DNA of 64,000 nt, taken from the NCBI GenBank assembly GCA_911728435.2, contig OU452204.1:13950001-14014000 (forward strand), given 5' to 3'. A model generated the notes under the pieces. That model searched no databases and had not been told where the DNA came from. It saw only the letters and a list, made by a program, of their open reading frames with translations. Both the position numbers and the translations under genes were made by a program. Shown here piece after piece: positions 60,241 to 64,000 of the stretch (the first letter of the stretch is position 1; each line of letters starts with the position of its first letter). The stretch is from Apoderus coryli. Its lineage: Eukaryota; Arthropoda; Insecta; Coleoptera; Attelabidae.

Positions 60241-61039
60241 TACGCAGTGGCGTATCCAGCAGTGTTTCGGGAGCACAGGCCCGGCGATCGCTAATGTCAT
60301 AATAAGTATTTAAAAAACGAAGCGGTGTGCAAGACAAAAAAATCAAAATACTCCCTTGTTGTCGATAATAGTTTATGCAAAATCTTTGAAATATCAGTTG
60401 GAGAAATTTGAGAGCGTTTTTTTTTAAATTGTTTTTGAAACAAAAGTCTTAAAATTAGTGATACTGGGTCTAAACTTTTACAAAATATATAGGGAAGACG
60501 GCAAAAATGTTTAGTACTTCCTGCGGAACGAATTCAATTTAATAAACACAGAAGAAGAAGTAGATTTAGGAAAGGAATAGGGTACTTCAACTGAATTAAA
60601 AAAAAAAAAGTATATCTAGGCCAAAAATATTCTTTGATGAAATTAATAACCATCATCAAATTCAAACAAGTAAAGACTGGTTTAAAATTAATATATTTTA
60701 AAAACACTGGATATAATTATTGTTTAATTAAAAAGTTGAAGTAATGGACTACGCGAATATGTTCAACTTTTCGAGTATTGCACCCCTTTTTTCAGACAAA
60801 GAACTGAAAGAAATGAATCAGTGTGATATTTAACATATCCAGAAGATATTTCAGATACACTCAGATTCATTCAGACAGTGAATTATTAGATTTCGTTCTA
60901 GTTAATTTTTTTCTTGTTGGAGTTTTCGCGAAGTTATAACTGCTTGCAACATATATTTAACAAATCCCGTTTCTGTGGCTTCCGCTGAGAGGTTATTTTC
61001 AAAAATTAAAAAGATTTCATGTCCGTAAATATAATAAAT

Positions 61040-61403
61040 GAAAAATAATTTAATGGCAAAGCGGACTAAAGTGCTGGTTTTACCTACACAAGGAATTTTG
61101 TTTAATTTAGCAGGGCCCCAGTCTAATTCAATAGAACCAGACTGATGTAGATGATACGTGTTTACATGTGTCTACTGTTGTGTATCCTATTGTGCTTAAA
61201 TGCAGGCTGATATTTGTAGATGGGCAACGACTATGGTCCTCTGACGAGCTCATAACAAGAGCGAAACGAATTCGTCAGTGTCTGTCGACCCATGCCTCGG
61301 TCTGGTTCTATTAAATTAGACTGGGGCCCTGCTAAATTAAACAAAATTCCTTGTGTAGGTAAAACCAGCACTTTAGTCCGCTTTGCCATAAAATTATTTT
61401 TCA
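61040..61403 (+). mobile_element. Family B small inverted-repeat element, copy B2
   Basis: The arms 61040-61145 (TGAAAAATAATTTAATGGCA ... GCAGGGCCCCAGTCTAATTC) and about 61298-61403 (inverse) are nearly identical over about 100 bases. The central 150 bases match element B1 (29573-29834) and include a hammerhead ribozyme. It lies inside the hAT relic. The hAT-like phrase GTTATTT(T/C)CAAAA..TTAAAA occurs at 60992-61011 and again at 61404-61422, either as a long target duplication or as two hAT copies. No ORF. Confidence 0.8.
61234..61283 (+). ncRNA. Hammerhead self-cleaving ribozyme motif (B2)
   Basis: CTGACGA (61241-61247; position 7 of the core is free to vary, so C is allowed) is followed by stem II GCTC/GAGC (4 bp, loop ATAACAA), GAAA (61263-61266), stem III CGAA/TTCG (61267-61274) and UC, giving a GTC cleavage triplet with cleavage predicted after 61276. 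Stem I is the weak part: GGTCCT against AGTGTC forms A-U, G-C, one mismatch, two G-U and G-C. The core is complete. Confidence 0.75.
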
Positions 61404-61504
61404 GTTATTTCCAAAATTAAAATTAATAAAAAACTATTTCAGAAACACCATGTCTACTAATGCCTGTCCCTATTTATAAGACCAGGCCTTATTGTGACGT
61501 TTGG

Positions 61505-63337
61505 CGGATTTGACGTTCATGATAACGTATTTTCGGTAGTTCACATGACCTAATTATTTTCGTTATTATTGTTTATTGCTATTTTTGCGGGACTCCAGGC
61601 TGATTTTAGATTTATTTAAAAATTCTCTGTTAATTATTAGACCATTTTCCAAAATATCATATTCAAAAAAATCAAAACAATTTATTTGCGAGGTTAGGAC
61701 TTAGCTTGTGACTAAAACATCTCAGATTTGCGAGAATATATTATAAGGCTGATGCAGTAAGTTTGTATATTTCTCGGATCTGTATTTATACATACCAAAA
61801 AATAATATTTAAATAATAAAAAGCATCATCATTAAAAATTCATTTCTAGGTAATTTATATTAATAACATGACCATTTTTGTCTTTTCACAAAGTGCACAT
61901 AAAATTATTTGAACAATAATAATTATATGTTTGAGATAATATACTGATTATTAAATAAATAATAAAAATGCGTTGGCAGAATAATAGTATGAATATTGAT
62001 GTTATTAATATTTTCATCAAGAAAAAAAAATGATGTAATTCGCTCGTTTAAAATTCATCGTTACCAAATTAAGAAAATTAATAATACTAAATTTTGCTAT
62101 AACATTTGAAGATTTCTATGAAGAAATCTTGTGTTACGTAATCTGTTCGTAGTTTGGATTTTACTTTTATACTCTCGAAAGTATTATCTAAAAATAAATA
62201 ATTTACAAGTAGGTACCCATCTAATTTATTATTTTTCAAATTTCTTCCATGCTGTGTACGAGGTCGTGATCGATTTGTTTATTGAGTAAAAATTCTTCTG
62301 GATATGCTGGAATAGTCAAGGAATCAGAAAATTTGAATATAAAGCTAGGGTAGACTATTGAAGATCGTTTTTTAGCTATAGCTAATGCACTTTTTCGTTG
62401 CTATTTTCAAAAAGGGATATGTGATGTTGTGATACATGTTTTTTTCGCCTACTAGCTAACCAACCAAAGCTGTATGGCGCCTAATTTTAATATTTTAGTC
62501 AAATTGAAATAAAAATAAACGTCAAATATTTTATATACTTATGCAATACTTTGTATTGTTTAATAAAATATTACGAGGTAACAAGCACAGCCTTAAAAGT
62601 AAAAATAAACAATTACAGTTTTTATTCCACTGAAATATTAAAGGAATGTGTTATTTACATATTATAGTCTACATATTTAGATAGTGAATACCAACCTTAA
62701 ACAATTAATCAATGTATTACACAACATTTTTATCTTTTACGTAATTGGATTTTAGAATAGAATAAAAAAGACCTTGTACATCCAAAAGAAATGGGCATTT
62801 ACAGGTCAAATTGAGAAAATCAGAATGTTTTTATACAATGTGTATGCTGCCAGTTTGTCAGAAGGCATTTGAGAGATTAGTTTCACGTTGAAAGTTAATT
62901 ATCTCTCATCACTAGGTTTTTGATGAATATTCTGATCATTATTATACTTTCTTTTGTGTGGTGCTCTTCCCTAAACTTCAAAATTGTTGCTAGCTTGTGG
63001 CTTCCTTTACTACGTTACTCAGCTTACTAGAAAATGCTTCCTGGAAAGAAATATAAGTCCAATGATGAAATAATCGCGGAAACTGAGGCCTATTTTCACG
63101 AAAAAATTAAATCGTACTATAAAAATGATATCGAAAGTATATACGCGTTGTATTGGGCTCTAAGACAACTATGTTGAATATAAAATCGAGTTTTGTCAAA
63201 ATTTAGTTTTTTTCTTAATTATCCTACGAACTTATTGAATGACCTTATATAATTTAATTAGCTAAAATTGTACCACTTTGAAAACCAAACCTTATATCGT
63301 TTTCTTTAAATTCAACCACAATTTTCTATTGTAATAG
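61505..63337. other. AT-rich intronic sequence
   Basis: No supported feature. A short segment at about 61480-61550 (GGCCTTATTGTGACGTTTGG) is GC-richer but shows no domain or element end. Confidence 0.45.
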
Positions 63338-63700
63338 TTTAAACAAGCCAAAGATGGGCACTGCAATTAACCATGCAGCAGCAATGAAGAGACTAGAGGC
63401 GTTATTTTCTGATAATCTGAAGTTGGAACAAAAAGCAACTCCAGAAATCCACGTGGAAGTGGAGACATCGCACAGTCCAAAATGTGATGTGCATAAGGGA
63501 CGTCGTGGTTCATTAGGCAGTAGTATGTTGCATTTGGCAAATCGCAGAGACTCCCTTGGACATGTCACAGGTCAAAAACGTGATATTTATTACAATTATG
63601 GATATTTCGGGACTAGTAATGGTGGTGGTGTGGGTCCCAGAAGGGAATCAATGCCTGCATTGAATAGCCAAAGCCATTACAGAAATAATGGTTATAATAG
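63338..63700 (+). CDS. WDR47: Candidate exon with basophilic kinase motifs
   Basis: The acceptor TATTGTAATAG leads to 121 codons, phase 2 in, and the donor AATAG|GTAGTT, phase 2 out; reading through the donor would stop at once (TAG). The sequence has a helical start (MGTAINHAAAMKRLEALFSD), then an acidic stretch and three RRxS-type sites (RRGSLGS, RRDSLG, RRESMP), then Asn/Tyr/Gly-rich sequence. The composition and length are those of a real exon. It is placed in WDR47 as linker sequence by strand and phase; it could instead belong with the 41793 start as a separate gene. Confidence 0.6.
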
Positions 63701-64000
63701 GTAGTTAATAATTTTTTTTGACTTGCAATAACTCCAAACGTTTATGATTTTTTTTTCTGAAAGTGTTTTACTTACATTTATTTAAATTACTAGATTGTTA
63801 AGATAATTTAGCGGCATATATGAAATGGGATATTTCTATATGTTTGGAAAGCAATTTTGCTATTAGTATTTAATAAATACCTGTAAAATGTATTTTAAAA
63901 TGGTTTGCCTGCAATATTTTTTGTTTTTTCTTTTCGTATAGGTATAGGTCTTGAAATATTTGTAAGGCTCGATCGTAGAATAGATATTTGACACAAGATC
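63701..64000. other. Intron sequence to the window edge
   Basis: No further exon is recognised. The WD40 repeats expected for WDR47 are not in the window. Confidence 0.45.

Larger units (their letters stand above)
60244..61500 (+). pseudogene. Decayed hAT transposon relic
   Basis: CAGTGGCGTATCCAG at 60244 is the terminal phrase of many insect hAT elements. At about 60967-61020 the + strand encodes PVSVASAERLFSKIKK, the conserved C-terminal dimerisation motif of hAT transposases. To the right of the family B insertion the related piece KLKLIKNYFRNTMS is found at about 61415-61456. The region between 60560 and 60960 is too decayed to read. No intact ORF survives. Confidence 0.65.

Overview
This is an AT-rich insect genomic window, possibly beetle; I cannot fix the order from sequence alone. 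The evidence is the animal-type split gene, the many non-LTR retrotransposon reverse transcriptases, the mariner/Tc1 and hAT debris, and microsatellite LINE tails. There is no prokaryotic gene organisation, CRISPR array, rRNA or convincing tRNA gene.

One host gene dominates: an orthologue of WDR47 (nemitin), on the + strand. Its LisH/CTLH exon is at 21835-22756, followed by well-supported exons at 25574-25750, 27549-27825 and 27978-28178 whose splice phases all agree. Further phase-compatible candidate exons lie at 42690-42788, 44226-44289, 45579-45611, about 56722 and 63338-63700. A possible alternative first exon with its own ATG is at 41793-41908. The WD40 propeller is not in the window, so the 3' end lies to the right. 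A second, partial host-like signal is a THAP zinc-finger first exon at 33780-33921, inside a WDR47 intron.

Most of the remainder is transposon landscape. LINE fragments on both strands lie at about 5.4-7.3, 8.3-10.6, 11.6-12.8, 15.1-15.6, 19.8-21.5, 38.3-38.9, 39.6-41.1, 43.1-43.9, 45.1-45.5, 49.3-49.9 and 57.7-58.7 kb. Mariner/Tc1-type elements lie at 0.9-1.25, 18.4-19.8, 22.95-25.1, 26.15-27.5, 31.0-31.3, 46.5-46.9 and 57.25-58.87 kb. A hAT relic is at 60.2-61.5 kb. Several are nested: a LINE inside a mariner-type element at 57.3-58.9 kb, a fold-back element inside a Tc1 element at 23.1-23.9 kb, and a small inverted-repeat element inside the hAT relic at 61.0-61.4 kb.

The most unusual content is two families of small inverted-repeat elements that carry hammerhead self-cleaving ribozyme motifs. 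Family A (13.24-13.83 kb and 23.14-23.88 kb, with a fragment at 34.3 kb) has an interleaved inverted-repeat layout X-Z-X'-Z'. Each full copy carries two hammerheads in opposite orientation, four in total, with core, stem I, stem II and a 3-bp stem III recognisable. Family B (29.57-29.83 kb and 61.04-61.40 kb) carries one hammerhead with the CTGACGA core variant; the 61.2-kb copy keeps stem II, the 29.6-kb copy has lost it. No recognisable protein is encoded by either family, so they look like non-autonomous, ribozyme-bearing mobile elements.

Long stretches between these features (about 3.9-5.4, 13.8-15.0, 15.6-18.4, 35.9-38.3, 46.9-49.3, 49.9-54.7 and 61.5-63.3 kb) show only AT-rich intronic or intergenic sequence.
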